DNA of 64,000 nucleotides from an uncultured Flavobacteriaceae bacterium (GTDB taxonomy: Bacteria; Bacteroidota; Bacteroidia; Flavobacteriales; Flavobacteriaceae): assembly GCA_913065125.1 (NCBI GenBank), contig CAJYAG010000002.1:372001-436000 (forward strand). Direction: 5' to 3'. This document shows positions 45,642 through 53,708 of this stretch, piece after piece (within the stretch, counting starts at the first letter, position 1; every line of letters begins with the position of its first letter). The notes beneath the pieces were generated by a model, which searched no databases, was not told the DNA's origin, and saw only the letters and a list, made by a program, of their open reading frames with translations. The translations under genes and the position numbers were made by a program.

Positions 45642-45653
45642 AGTCTACTGTTT

Positions 45654-46241
45654 TTAAAACTCAAATCCTAAATACACTTGTAAAACTCTATTTTTTGGTT
45701 TGTCTTGATCATAAATATCACTTTGACCAATATGGTACCTTGCTCCTAAACTTACTCCTTCATCACTTTTAAAACCTGCTCCAAGGTTTACACCCCAATC
45801 AAAGTTGCTTGGCTCAAACTCTTTTGAAGTATCATATAAAACAAAACCAGAATCAAAAGTTTCTTTGTGTGAAATAGAAAAACCTATTTGTGGCCCAGCT
45901 TCTATAAAGAAACTATTTGCAGGATATAATTTTAACATCAAAGGAATGTTTATATAATCTAACTTTTGAGTATACGTTCCGTTGTTATCCATAATTTTAT
46001 AACCTTGCTTTGAGTATAAAATTTCTGGTTGAATAGAAAAATGTTTACCAATATAAGATTCTACATAAAAACCTAGATGATATCCATGTAATTGTGCTGT
46101 TTCTGATGTTCCATCAAAACTTACAGAAGATAAATTATAACCACCTTTTATACCTGCTGTCGATGTGTTTTTTCGGTCTTGCGCGTTTAATGAAATAATC
46201 GTCATAATCATTAACACTATTGTTGTATACGTTGTTTTCAT
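45654..46241 (-). CDS. outer-membrane beta-barrel protein (PorT/OMP_b-brl_2 family)
   Basis: Outer-membrane protein of 195 aa. Signal peptide MKTTYTTIVLMIMTIISLNAQ. The mature part alternates beta strands such as TAGIKGGYNLSSVSF, GYHLGFYVESYIGKHFSIQPEILYS (split), LDYINIPLMLKLYP and QVYLGFEF at the end, as in 8-stranded barrels of the PorT family. It is the last gene of the minus-strand arm, 29 bp after the metzincin-like gene. Role unknown. Confidence 0.85.
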   Translation of the reverse strand: MKTTYTTIVLMIMTIISLNAQDRKNTSTAGIKGGYNLSSVSFDGTSETAQLHGYHLGFYVESYIGKHFSIQPEILYSKQGYKIMDNNGTYTQKLDYINIPLMLKLYPANSFFIEAGPQIGFSISHKETFDSGFVLYDTSKEFEPSNFDWGVNLGAGFKSDEGVSLGARYHIGQSDIYDQDKPKNRVLQVYLGFEF

Positions 46242-46270
46242 TTTTATTGATTTTTTATTGATTAATTATT

Positions 46271-47038
46271 TTATTCTCCTCCATTTGCTTTTAAATCTGC
46301 TAAACACTGTGCGTCTAATGTTGGAACTTGTCCACTAGAAAATAAATTTCCAATTCCTTGACTAGATTCTGCTGACCAATACATTAAACAATCTTCTTCA
46401 GAACAATGTTTAGGGTGATCTATATCTTCATGATCACTTTGTAAATTGGTTCCTAAATTTGTTAATCCTAAAAGATGCCCAAATTCGTGATTAATTACTG
46501 TTGATTCTAATATACTTCTTTTGGGTTCAAAAGCACTATCACTTAATCCGTGTATAGTTTCTTCATATATTACAAAAGAAGTGTTCCAATATGCAGTTCC
46601 TAAAATTGAACTTGAATTATTGTCTCTAGAAGATTTTCCATTTACAAATAAAGCCCAAACAGCAATTGTGGTATTGGTATTGTATTTTGTTCTATATTCT
46701 TTTTCTATGTTAACAATTTCGTCTAAAGTATAAACTGTTTTTCCGGTTGATGGAATTTCTTTTGTTACAAACTCCAAACCTTCTGGTTTATAAGTTCTTT
46801 TTTCAATAAAACTTTTTAGATTATTTAAGGCAGTTTCTGTAGGTTTAAACCCACGTAAATACCCTATTTCAATAATCATTTTTTTATAATTAACATCAGA
46901 GAGTAAATCGTTAGCAGCAGTTCCTGTTGCTTGTCTATTAGCTACAACATTTATAGTTCTAAAATTTTCTTCGACCTCTAATGTGCAGGAAAAAAGAATA
47001 CTACAAAATAAAATTCCCTTAAAAAAATGTTTTATCAT
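46271..47038 (-). CDS. metzincin-like lipoprotein (membrane metalloprotease)
   Basis: Predicted zinc metalloprotease of 255 aa on a lipid anchor (LFSC, Cys18). The zinc helix HEFGHLLGLTN (His184, Glu185, His188) lacks the third metzincin His, which is Asn194 here; His203, His208 and His211 follow and could supply it. The Met-turn is CLMYW (Met219), with Cys212 and Cys217 as a probable disulfide. It lies between the repeat lipoprotein and the beta-barrel gene, in the arm facing the ECF sigma factor. Proteolytic activity is inferred. Confidence 0.85.
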   Translation of the reverse strand: MIKHFFKGILFCSILFSCTLEVEENFRTINVVANRQATGTAANDLLSDVNYKKMIIEIGYLRGFKPTETALNNLKSFIEKRTYKPEGLEFVTKEIPSTGKTVYTLDEIVNIEKEYRTKYNTNTTIAVWALFVNGKSSRDNNSSSILGTAYWNTSFVIYEETIHGLSDSAFEPKRSILESTVINHEFGHLLGLTNLGTNLQSDHEDIDHPKHCSEEDCLMYWSAESSQGIGNLFSSGQVPTLDAQCLADLKANGGE

Positions 47039-47052
47039 TTTACTTTATTTAA

Positions 47053-47094
47053 AACTTTACAACTATTACAAAAATTTGTAATAGTTGTAAAGTT
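47053..47094. repeat. perfect 20-bp inverted repeat between lipoprotein and metzincin genes
   Basis: Arms of 20 bp (starting AACTTTACAACTATTACAAA) are exact inverses around a 2-nt centre. It lies 41 bp after the repeat-lipoprotein stop and 14 bp before the metzincin start codon. It lacks a T run, so it is a poor Rho-independent terminator; it may be an RNA stability or processing element, or a protein-binding site. Confidence 0.85.
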
Positions 47095-47135
47095 ATCATC
47101 AATTAACTTTAATTGTTACTTAATATTTTTGCTTT

Positions 47136-48188
47136 TTATAGCTTCTTAAAAGTTAGTGTTGTAGAAGCATCTGTTTTACTTTTTAAAGTAATTAAGGTAG
47201 TTGTATAAGTATCAACGATCCATTCATTATTAAGAGCACTAACAGCTGTATTATTAGTAAAAGCAATGTTTAATAAAACTTCTGTTTCTGAACTTACACT
47301 ATAGGTTCCTTCTACTTCACCTAATGTAGTATTTACGGTGTTTTTAGCGACTAATTTTAAATCGTTCGTAAAATCAATTGACCAGTTAACATAATCATTC
47401 GCTTTATTTACACCTGCAGTTATAAAGCTCTCTACTTTAAACTTTGATTTTGATAAGATTGCTTCTACTTCTGCTGCATTTTCATCTGCTTGATCTTTTT
47501 CATCTTCATACTGAACACATTCTGATAGGGCATTTTTAAAATCTGCATCGCTACCAATTTGTACAGTTGTGCCATTACTTAATGTTGCTGTAAAAGGATA
47601 GTTTACTGCAAAAAGTTCATTAGCATCTAATCCGTTCATAAAAGAGTACAGTTGTTGTTTAGATTGTATCACTACGCTTCCTGTTTGCTCTAAACTAATA
47701 TTGTAGGTTAAAATGGTAATTGGGAAATCAATATCTACACAAGAGATTGCGTCTTTACCTGTTGCTTCAGCATTTTCACATTCTGCTTTTAAAGCATTTA
47801 ATTCTACTTGATTATTTACAACAACCTCTGTATAGTTGCTTAATTTAAAAGAAATTGGAAAATCAAAAGTTACTAAATCACTATCGTCATTATATTGTCC
47901 CATTATGTTTAAAACCGTAGAAAAATCTAATTGACTTAATAAGGTAACTCTTTGTCCGTTTACAGTTGCTGTTAAAGGAAATAATAATTCGGTACACGAA
48001 TTTCCGTCTAAGAAATCATCTTCAGATCCATCATTCATTGAACTACGTTTGTAATTTTCTGTAGTTTTAGAACTTGAAGAGTTTGTGTTAGGGTTTGTTC
48101 CTACTTCAGAATTCTCTTCGGTCTGACATGAAGTAAAACCTAATACTGCTGTTAAAGCAATTACTGTAATTAATTTTAATGTTTTCAT
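47136..48188 (-). CDS. lipoprotein with four FP-type repeats and a lipocalin-like C-terminal domain
   Basis: Secreted lipoprotein of 350 aa (lipobox GFTSC, Cys21), followed by a Ser/Asn-rich linker to about residue 60. Residues 65-225 hold four related units of about 40 aa: CTELLFPLTATVNG, LVTFDFPISFKLSNYTEVVV, CVDIDFPITIL, and FAVNYPFTATLSNGTTVQI, two of which end in a conserved Cys. The C-terminal 105 residues (about 245-350) look like a lipocalin/META-type beta barrel (VNWSIDFTNDLKLV, WIVDTYTTTLITL). It has the predicted ECF element in front. Function unknown; a binding role is plausible. Confidence 0.83.
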   Translation of the reverse strand: MKTLKLITVIALTAVLGFTSCQTEENSEVGTNPNTNSSSSKTTENYKRSSMNDGSEDDFLDGNSCTELLFPLTATVNGQRVTLLSQLDFSTVLNIMGQYNDDSDLVTFDFPISFKLSNYTEVVVNNQVELNALKAECENAEATGKDAISCVDIDFPITILTYNISLEQTGSVVIQSKQQLYSFMNGLDANELFAVNYPFTATLSNGTTVQIGSDADFKNALSECVQYEDEKDQADENAAEVEAILSKSKFKVESFITAGVNKANDYVNWSIDFTNDLKLVAKNTVNTTLGEVEGTYSVSSETEVLLNIAFTNNTAVSALNNEWIVDTYTTTLITLKSKTDASTTLTFKKL

Positions 48189-48234
48189 TTTAAATAAATT
48201 TTAATAATTAATGTTTCTTGTTTGTATGAGTAAG

Positions 48235-48261
48235 ACAACTAAACATTAATTTACCCTACCT
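48235..48261 (-). promoter_or_regulatory. putative ECF-sigma promoter element, copy 1 (minus strand)
   Basis: On the minus strand AGGTAGGGTAAA, 6 bp, TTTAGTTGT; the end of the element lies 46 bp upstream of the repeat-lipoprotein ATG. An identical bipartite element with the same 6-bp spacing occurs in front of fecR. It overlaps the plus-strand TACCTTTG box of the sigma gene. Confidence 0.7.
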
Positions 48262-48264
48262 TTG
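48257..48264 (+). promoter_or_regulatory. -7 box TACCTTTG for the ECF sigma gene
   Basis: Exact TAnnTTTG match on the plus strand, 41 bp upstream of the sigma ATG. It shares five bases with the minus-strand ECF element, so primary and ECF polymerases would compete here. Confidence 0.5.
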
Positions 48265-48305
48265 TCTTTAATTTTTTTTAATTTTATCTTTTCAAAAACC
48301 CTATT

Positions 48306-48815
48306 ATGCCTAATAAATCTCTTTGTGATGAAATTTATTTTAATGAGTTTTATGCTTCTCATATACAGTCTGCTACAAACTTTGCATATTATAAATCTGG
48401 CAATTCAGATACCTCTTTAGATTTAGCACAAGAGGCATTTATAAAAATTTGGGAGAACTGTGCAAAAATAGATTTTTCTAAAGCAAAATCATATTTATTT
48501 ACGTTGGTAAATAACCTTTTTTTAAATCAAGTAAAACACAAAAAGGTAGTTTTTGAATATGCAAAAAGTAGTCCATATTTAGATGTGAACAATCAAAATC
48601 CAGAATATTTACTGGAAGAAGAAGAATTTAAAGAAAAATTAAAAAGAGCGATACAAGATTTAACCGAAGCAGAACGAGAAGTTTTTTTAATGAATAGAGT
48701 TGATGGCAAAAAATATAGAGAAATTGCAGAACTCTTAGAAATTTCTCAAAAAGCAGTTGAAAAAAGAATGTCTTCTGCTTTAAAAAAATTAAGAAATAAG
48801 GTGGATGGTATCTAG
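48306..48815 (+). CDS. ECF-type RNA polymerase sigma factor (FecI-like)
   Basis: Sigma-70 family, extracytoplasmic-function sigma factor of 169 aa. Region 2 (about 20-85, DTSLDLAQEAFIKIWEN) contacts the core and -10 element; region 4 (about 108-165, LTEAEREVFLMNRVDGKKYREIAELLEISQKAVEKRM in pieces) has the helix-turn-helix for the -35 element. No extra C-terminal domain. It is followed by fecR and a TonB-dependent receptor, the classic cell-surface signalling order. It probably recognises the AGGTAGGGTAAA-N6-TTTAGTTGT element on both sides of it. Confidence 0.93.
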   Translation: MPNKSLCDEIYFNEFYASHIQSATNFAYYKSGNSDTSLDLAQEAFIKIWENCAKIDFSKAKSYLFTLVNNLFLNQVKHKKVVFEYAKSSPYLDVNNQNPEYLLEEEEFKEKLKRAIQDLTEAEREVFLMNRVDGKKYREIAELLEISQKAVEKRMSSALKKLRNKVDGI

Positions 48816-48840
48816 GTAGGGTAAAAAACCTTTTAGTTGT
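48814..48840 (+). promoter_or_regulatory. putative ECF-sigma promoter element, copy 2 (plus strand)
   Basis: AGGTAGGGTAAA-N6-TTTAGTTGT, identical in both half sites and spacing to copy 1 but on the opposite strand. It begins within the sigma stop codon and ends 21 bp before the fecR ATG. It would let the sigma factor drive fecR and the receptor independently of its own gene. Confidence 0.7.
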
Positions 48841-48861
48841 TATATATATAGAAGTGTAAAA

Positions 48862-49776
48862 ATGGAAAACAAAAAAGACATACTTAATTGGCTTAACAGA
48901 GAAATTTCTGAAGAAGAATTACTGCGTTTAAAAAATGCAGGAGATTTTAAAACTTTAGAAAAAATAGCCTTTTATGCTTCTCAAATAGAAACACCAAAAG
49001 TAGACGTTGAAAAAGCACTTGCTAATTTAAAAAATAAGACTCAAAATAAATCAAAAAAAGGCAAAGTAGTTTCCTTTAATTTTAAGCATTTTTATAAATA
49101 TGCAGCTGCAATTGTTGTTTTATTAACAACTTCTTATTACTTATTTTTTAACAATACATCTAGTTTTAAAACTGAGTTTGCACAAACAAAAAACTTTCAT
49201 TTACCAGACAATTCTGAAGTAGTTTTAAATGCAAATTCTATAATTACCTATGCTAAAAAAGATTGGAATGTAAATAGAAATTTAACCCTAAAAGGAGAAG
49301 CTTATTTTAAAGTAGAAAAAGGAAAAAAATTTACTGTTAATACAGAAATTGGTGAAGTAACAGTGCTTGGAACTCAGTTTAATGTTAAAGAAAGAGCTAA
49401 TTATTTTGAGGTTAAAACCTATGAAGGTTTAGTTAGTGTTGCGTATAAAGATACGCTTGTAAAATTACCTAAGGGAACTGTTTTTAAAGTAATAAATGGA
49501 GTTATTAATACAAAAAATACTTTTGATGTAAATGAGAAATCTTGGTTACAAAAAGAATCTAACTTTAAAAGTATCCCATTGCGTTTTGTTTTAGAAGAAA
49601 TAGAAAATCAGTTTGATTATAAAATTGAAACAAAAAATATTGATTTAAATAAATTATATTCTGGTGGCTTTAGTCATACAGATATAAATATGGCACTACA
49701 ATCTGTAACAATACCACAACAATTATCATATAAAATAGACGGAAAAAAAATTACTATATTTAATTATGGTGAATAA
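48862..49776 (+). CDS. FecR family anti-sigma factor
   Basis: Membrane anti-sigma factor of 304 aa. N-terminal cytosolic helix region (about 1-70, LNWLNREISEEELLRL); one transmembrane helix near residues 77-94 (YAAAIVVLLTTSYYLFF); periplasmic FecR domain (about 100-205, FHLPDNSEVVLNANSIITY, LKGEAYFKVEKGKKF); and a C-terminal DUF4974/STN-like domain (about 232-300, IPLRFVLEEIENQFDYKI). It should hold the sigma factor until the receptor signals. It overlaps the receptor gene by 11 bp. Confidence 0.92.
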   Translation: MENKKDILNWLNREISEEELLRLKNAGDFKTLEKIAFYASQIETPKVDVEKALANLKNKTQNKSKKGKVVSFNFKHFYKYAAAIVVLLTTSYYLFFNNTSSFKTEFAQTKNFHLPDNSEVVLNANSIITYAKKDWNVNRNLTLKGEAYFKVEKGKKFTVNTEIGEVTVLGTQFNVKERANYFEVKTYEGLVSVAYKDTLVKLPKGTVFKVINGVINTKNTFDVNEKSWLQKESNFKSIPLRFVLEEIENQFDYKIETKNIDLNKLYSGGFSHTDINMALQSVTIPQQLSYKIDGKKITIFNYGE

Positions 49777-52297
49777 AACATATATTAGTATCATCTTTTT
49801 ATTATTATCCGTAAATGTTGCTTTAACTCAAACTTCGAGCACTAAAGTAGCACTCTCTTCTTTAATATTAGAGCTTGAAAAAACCTATGACATTAAATTT
49901 TCTTATTCTGATAATGATGTGAAAAACATTTATATAGAACAACCTGAAAAAGGAACTCCTATAGAGAAACTTATCTCTTATTTAAATGAAAAAACATTTT
50001 TACATTTTAAAACATTAGATAACAGATATATTACCATCTCTTTTTTAAATAAAACTATTGATATTTGTGGTACTGTTTTAAATGAAATGTCTTTAGAACC
50101 TTTACTCTTAGCTTCTGTTAAAATTAATGGTCTAAAATTAGGCGCCACTACCGATAATGTAGGTGTTTTTTATTTAAAAAATGTTCCTGTTAATTCAATC
50201 ATAAACATCTCTTATATTGGCTTTAATACGTTGTCAATTACTGCTAAAGAGTTATTTTATGATTCTAATTGTAAACAATTATTTTTAGAAGAAAAAGCTG
50301 AAAAATTATTAGAAATTACAATTCCTCAATATTTAACATCTGGTTTGCAAAAAAGCATAGATGGAAGTACTGTTTTAAACACAGATAAATTTGGAATTCT
50401 TCCTGGATTGATAGCGCCCGATATTTTAAAAACAATTAAAATTCTACCAGGAATAGAAAGTGTTAACGAAACAGTTTCTAATATCAATGTTAGAGGTGGA
50501 ACAAATGATCAAAATTTAATGCTTTGGGATGGAATTAAAATGTATCATTCTGGACATTTTTTTGGTTTAATTTCCGCTTACAATCCTTATTTAACAAAAA
50601 AAGTTACGGTTACTAAAAACGGAACAAGTAGTGCTTTTTCAGACGGAGTTTCATCAACCATAAACATGCAAACCTCAAATAAAATAACCAATCGTTTTTC
50701 TGGGGGTAGTGGTTTTAATTTATTAAGTGCCGATGCTTTCGTACAGGTGCCAATTAAAGAAAATTTAGAACTACATATTTCTGCTAGAAGATCTTTTACA
50801 GATGTTTTAAATACAGCCACTTATAATAATTATTTTTCGCGAAGTTTTCAAGATAATTCTGTAGCATCAAACACTGTAAATAATGCAGAATCAAATTTTT
50901 ATTTTTACGATTATTCTTTTAAGTTTTTATACGATATTAATTACAAACATGCTGTTAGAGCTAATTTTATTCACATAAAAAATAATTTAGAATATCAAGA
51001 AAAATATACTTCTAACACTACTACAACAGTAGAAAATAGTGCTTTAAAACAAGAAAATTTAGGAGCTAAAATTAGTTGGGATACAAACTGGAATGCTAAA
51101 TTTTCTACTTCTTTATTTGCTTTTTTTTCTGATTATAAAATAAATTCTTCAGATTATAATAAAGATACAGATCAGTTTCAAACACAGTTTAATAATGTAT
51201 TAGAAACAGAAATAAAACTGAATTCTAAATATGAATTTTCGGATGTTTTATATTTTTTAAATGGACTCGTTTTTAATGAAATAGGAATTAGAAATACCAC
51301 AACTGTAAATGCACCAACCTTTTCTAAAACGGTTAAAAATGTGTTGTTAAAAAGCGCTTATTTTTCTGAAATCGAATACAATAAAAACACTACCTATGTT
51401 CGGTTTGGAATGCGTGCAAATTACTTTCATAAGTTTCAAAAATTTGTAATAGAACCTAGAATTAACATCAGACAAAAGTTAAATTCTGATTTCTTTTTAA
51501 AACTAGAGGCCGAGTTTAAAAACCAAACTACAGCGCAAAAAATAGATTTTGAAGATAATTTTTTAGGAATCGAAAAAAGAAGATGGATTCTCTCTGATGA
51601 TAAAAACACACCTATTGTAAAAAGTAAACAAGTTTCTTTTGGTACAGAGTATTCTAAAGATAAATTATATATAGATCTTACTGGATTTTATAAAAAAGTA
51701 AACGGAATTACTGCTGCAAATCAAGGGTTTTATAACAATACTCAAACTTTAAATTCTATTGGAAATTACGCAACAAAAGGTGTAGAATTTTTGATCAATA
51801 AAAAAACAAATACAATTAGTACTTGGTTAAGTTATACTTATTCAAAAAACGAGTATACTTTTACTGCTTTTCATCCTGCTACATTTTCTAATAGTTTAGA
51901 TGTAACACATTCTTTTAGCGCTGCATTTAATTATAATTTCACCAAAGATTTACATGTTTCTGTTGGGGGTGTTTTACGTTCTGGAAAACCATTTACAAAA
52001 CCAGTAGAAGGAAATGAAACCATACAAAATGGAAATAAAACAATAGTTAATTATAACAATCCTAATACAGAAAGATTAGATAACTTTTTTAGAATTGATG
52101 TTTCAGGAAGTTATAAATTTAAATTTTCTGATGCTGTAAAATCTACAATCCGTCTTGGTTTTACAAACATAACAGATAGAAAAAACACTATAGATTCTTA
52201 CTATATTATAGATACTAATAGTACTAACAATGTAAAAAGAATAAATAGCTATTCTTTACCTTTTACTCCTAATTTAAGTTTTAGAGTTTCTTTTTAA
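49766..52297 (+). CDS. TonB-dependent outer-membrane receptor with STN signalling domain
   Basis: Outer-membrane transporter of 843 aa. Sec signal peptide; STN (secretin/TonB) signalling domain at about 25-95 (FSYSDNDVKNIYIEQPEKG); CarboxypepD_reg-like domain (about 105-185, ATTDNVGVFYLKNVP); plug domain (about 205-320, NVRGGTNDQNLMLWDGIKMYH); 22-stranded barrel to the C-terminus, which ends in Phe. The STN domain is the part that contacts FecR. Ligand unknown; a siderophore is not implied by sequence alone. There is no SusD partner, so it is not a PUL transporter. Confidence 0.93.
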   Translation: MVNKTYISIIFLLLSVNVALTQTSSTKVALSSLILELEKTYDIKFSYSDNDVKNIYIEQPEKGTPIEKLISYLNEKTFLHFKTLDNRYITISFLNKTIDICGTVLNEMSLEPLLLASVKINGLKLGATTDNVGVFYLKNVPVNSIINISYIGFNTLSITAKELFYDSNCKQLFLEEKAEKLLEITIPQYLTSGLQKSIDGSTVLNTDKFGILPGLIAPDILKTIKILPGIESVNETVSNINVRGGTNDQNLMLWDGIKMYHSGHFFGLISAYNPYLTKKVTVTKNGTSSAFSDGVSSTINMQTSNKITNRFSGGSGFNLLSADAFVQVPIKENLELHISARRSFTDVLNTATYNNYFSRSFQDNSVASNTVNNAESNFYFYDYSFKFLYDINYKHAVRANFIHIKNNLEYQEKYTSNTTTTVENSALKQENLGAKISWDTNWNAKFSTSLFAFFSDYKINSSDYNKDTDQFQTQFNNVLETEIKLNSKYEFSDVLYFLNGLVFNEIGIRNTTTVNAPTFSKTVKNVLLKSAYFSEIEYNKNTTYVRFGMRANYFHKFQKFVIEPRINIRQKLNSDFFLKLEAEFKNQTTAQKIDFEDNFLGIEKRRWILSDDKNTPIVKSKQVSFGTEYSKDKLYIDLTGFYKKVNGITAANQGFYNNTQTLNSIGNYATKGVEFLINKKTNTISTWLSYTYSKNEYTFTAFHPATFSNSLDVTHSFSAAFNYNFTKDLHVSVGGVLRSGKPFTKPVEGNETIQNGNKTIVNYNNPNTERLDNFFRIDVSGSYKFKFSDAVKSTIRLGFTNITDRKNTIDSYYIIDTNSTNNVKRINSYSLPFTPNLSFRVSF

Positions 52298-52299
52298 AC

Positions 52300-52740
52300 T
52301 TAGTTTTTTAGCATTTCAATATGTGGAATTCCGTCTTCTAAATATTCTTCTCCTACTTTTTTAAATCCATGAGTTTCGTAAAATTTTTGAAGATATACTT
52401 GTGCAGAAATTGTGATTTCTGAAGTATTAAATTGTTCTTGAATTGCTTTTATTGAAGCTTTCATTAAATCGTGCCCGTAACCAAACTTACGTTCTTTAGC
52501 ATCAACTACAACTCTGCCAATACTTGCTTCTTTAAAATAATCTCCTGGTTTAAAAATTCTTGTGTACGCTATAATTGAATTATTTTTCTTACCAAAAACA
52601 TGTAAAGATTTTTGATCTTTAAAATCTAAATCTTGATACACACAATCTTGCTCAACTACAAAAATTTCTGATCGTAATTGTAAAATACGATACAATTCAT
52701 CTAAAGATAGTTGGTAAAATTCTTTAATAAAAAATTCCAT
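52300..52740 (-). CDS. ElaA-like GNAT N-acetyltransferase
   Basis: Acetyltransferase of 146 aa in the ElaA subgroup: EFYQLSLDELYRILQLRSEIFVVEQDCVY (in pieces) at the N-terminus and SIGRVVVDAKERKFGYGHDLMK carrying the CoA-binding loop near residues 72-93. Substrate unknown. It begins 1 bp after the rpiB stop and converges on the receptor gene. Confidence 0.92.
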   Translation of the reverse strand: MEFFIKEFYQLSLDELYRILQLRSEIFVVEQDCVYQDLDFKDQKSLHVFGKKNNSIIAYTRIFKPGDYFKEASIGRVVVDAKERKFGYGHDLMKASIKAIQEQFNTSEITISAQVYLQKFYETHGFKKVGEEYLEDGIPHIEMLKN

Positions 52741-52741
52741 T

Positions 52742-53173
52742 TTAAGAGCAAGAAATTTTAGCTACTCTAGTAGCATGACGACCACCTTCAAATTCTGTAT
52801 CAAGAAAAATATCTACAAACCCCAACGCTTGTTGTAAAGAAACAAAACGAGCAGGAATGGTTAAAATATTTGCATTGTTATGTTGACGAGTTAACGCAAC
52901 TAATTCGTTATTCCAACACAACGCAGCTCTAATTCCTTGATGTTTATTTGCGGTCATTTGAGCACCGTTTCCAGAGCCACAAAGAATAATTCCAAATGTA
53001 GCTTTACCTGTTTCAACTGCTTCCGCTGTAGGATGAATTGCATCAGGATAATCCATAGAACTATTTGTATCGGTACCAAAATTTAAAACCGTATAACCAG
53101 CAGCTTCTAATTTTTTAATAATTTCAAATTTATAATATGTTCCTGCGTGATCGTTACCAATTGCAATTGTCAT
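52742..53173 (-). CDS. rpiB: ribose 5-phosphate isomerase B
   Basis: Interconverts ribose 5-phosphate and ribulose 5-phosphate, 143 aa. IAIGNDHAGTYYK binds the substrate; DYPDAIHPTAEAVETG and ILCGSGNGAQMTANKHQGIRAAL hold the catalytic Cys and loop, in pieces; family length is normal. Cytosolic. It forms a two-gene unit with the acetyltransferase gene. Confidence 0.95.
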   Translation of the reverse strand: MTIAIGNDHAGTYYKFEIIKKLEAAGYTVLNFGTDTNSSMDYPDAIHPTAEAVETGKATFGIILCGSGNGAQMTANKHQGIRAALCWNNELVALTRQHNNANILTIPARFVSLQQALGFVDIFLDTEFEGGRHATRVAKISCS

Positions 53174-53708
53174 AATATGTTGTTTTTAATAGGATTAAGT
53201 ACACAAAAATAAGTATAAAGATGGTTATCAACAGGTATAAATAATTAAATTTTTACAAATCTTAATAACCTTTTAAATATAAGAGTTTTAACTAGTTTCT
53301 TTAAATGTTAAGAAGTATTCTTATTTTTTTAAAACTTTTTTTGATGGTTTCAATAATTATTACAATACAAGAATGTAAATGAAACTACCAACTTTTTTTT
53401 TAATTTTCTAATAGCAATTTATCAACATAAAATTATCACCTTCTTTACATTCTACTTTTAGTAAACAATAAAGAAAAAGTATGTATAACTGTTTATAAAA
53501 ATTGTTAATAAACTAAAAAATGAATTGATTTATAAGCTTTTAAAAAATAGATAGAATGTTTATTAATTTTAATAAGTGATATAAAAAAATAATTTATAAA
53601 ATAGTTATTGTAGCTGTTAACACTATATCATTAACATCATCTTTTTTTAAATTTAATTAAAGAATATGATTATAATTATATAATGTGTTGATAACTCAAA
53701 AAAAGAAA
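53174..53708. other. gene-poor AT-rich intergenic region with TTATCAACA sites
   Basis: About 535 bp without a credible gene. Three perfect copies of TTATCAACA (53225-53233 and 53419-53427 on plus; 53686-53694 on minus) and one TTATTAACA (53503-53511, minus) occur. They are one base from the DnaA box TTATCCACA. The rest is low-complexity A/T sequence, as in DNA-unwinding regions. Confidence 0.5.

Noticed and set aside
49766..52297. Polysaccharide utilisation locus or siderophore uptake operon
   Set aside because: No SusD homologue, glycoside hydrolase or iron gene adjoins the receptor; the ligand cannot be assigned.
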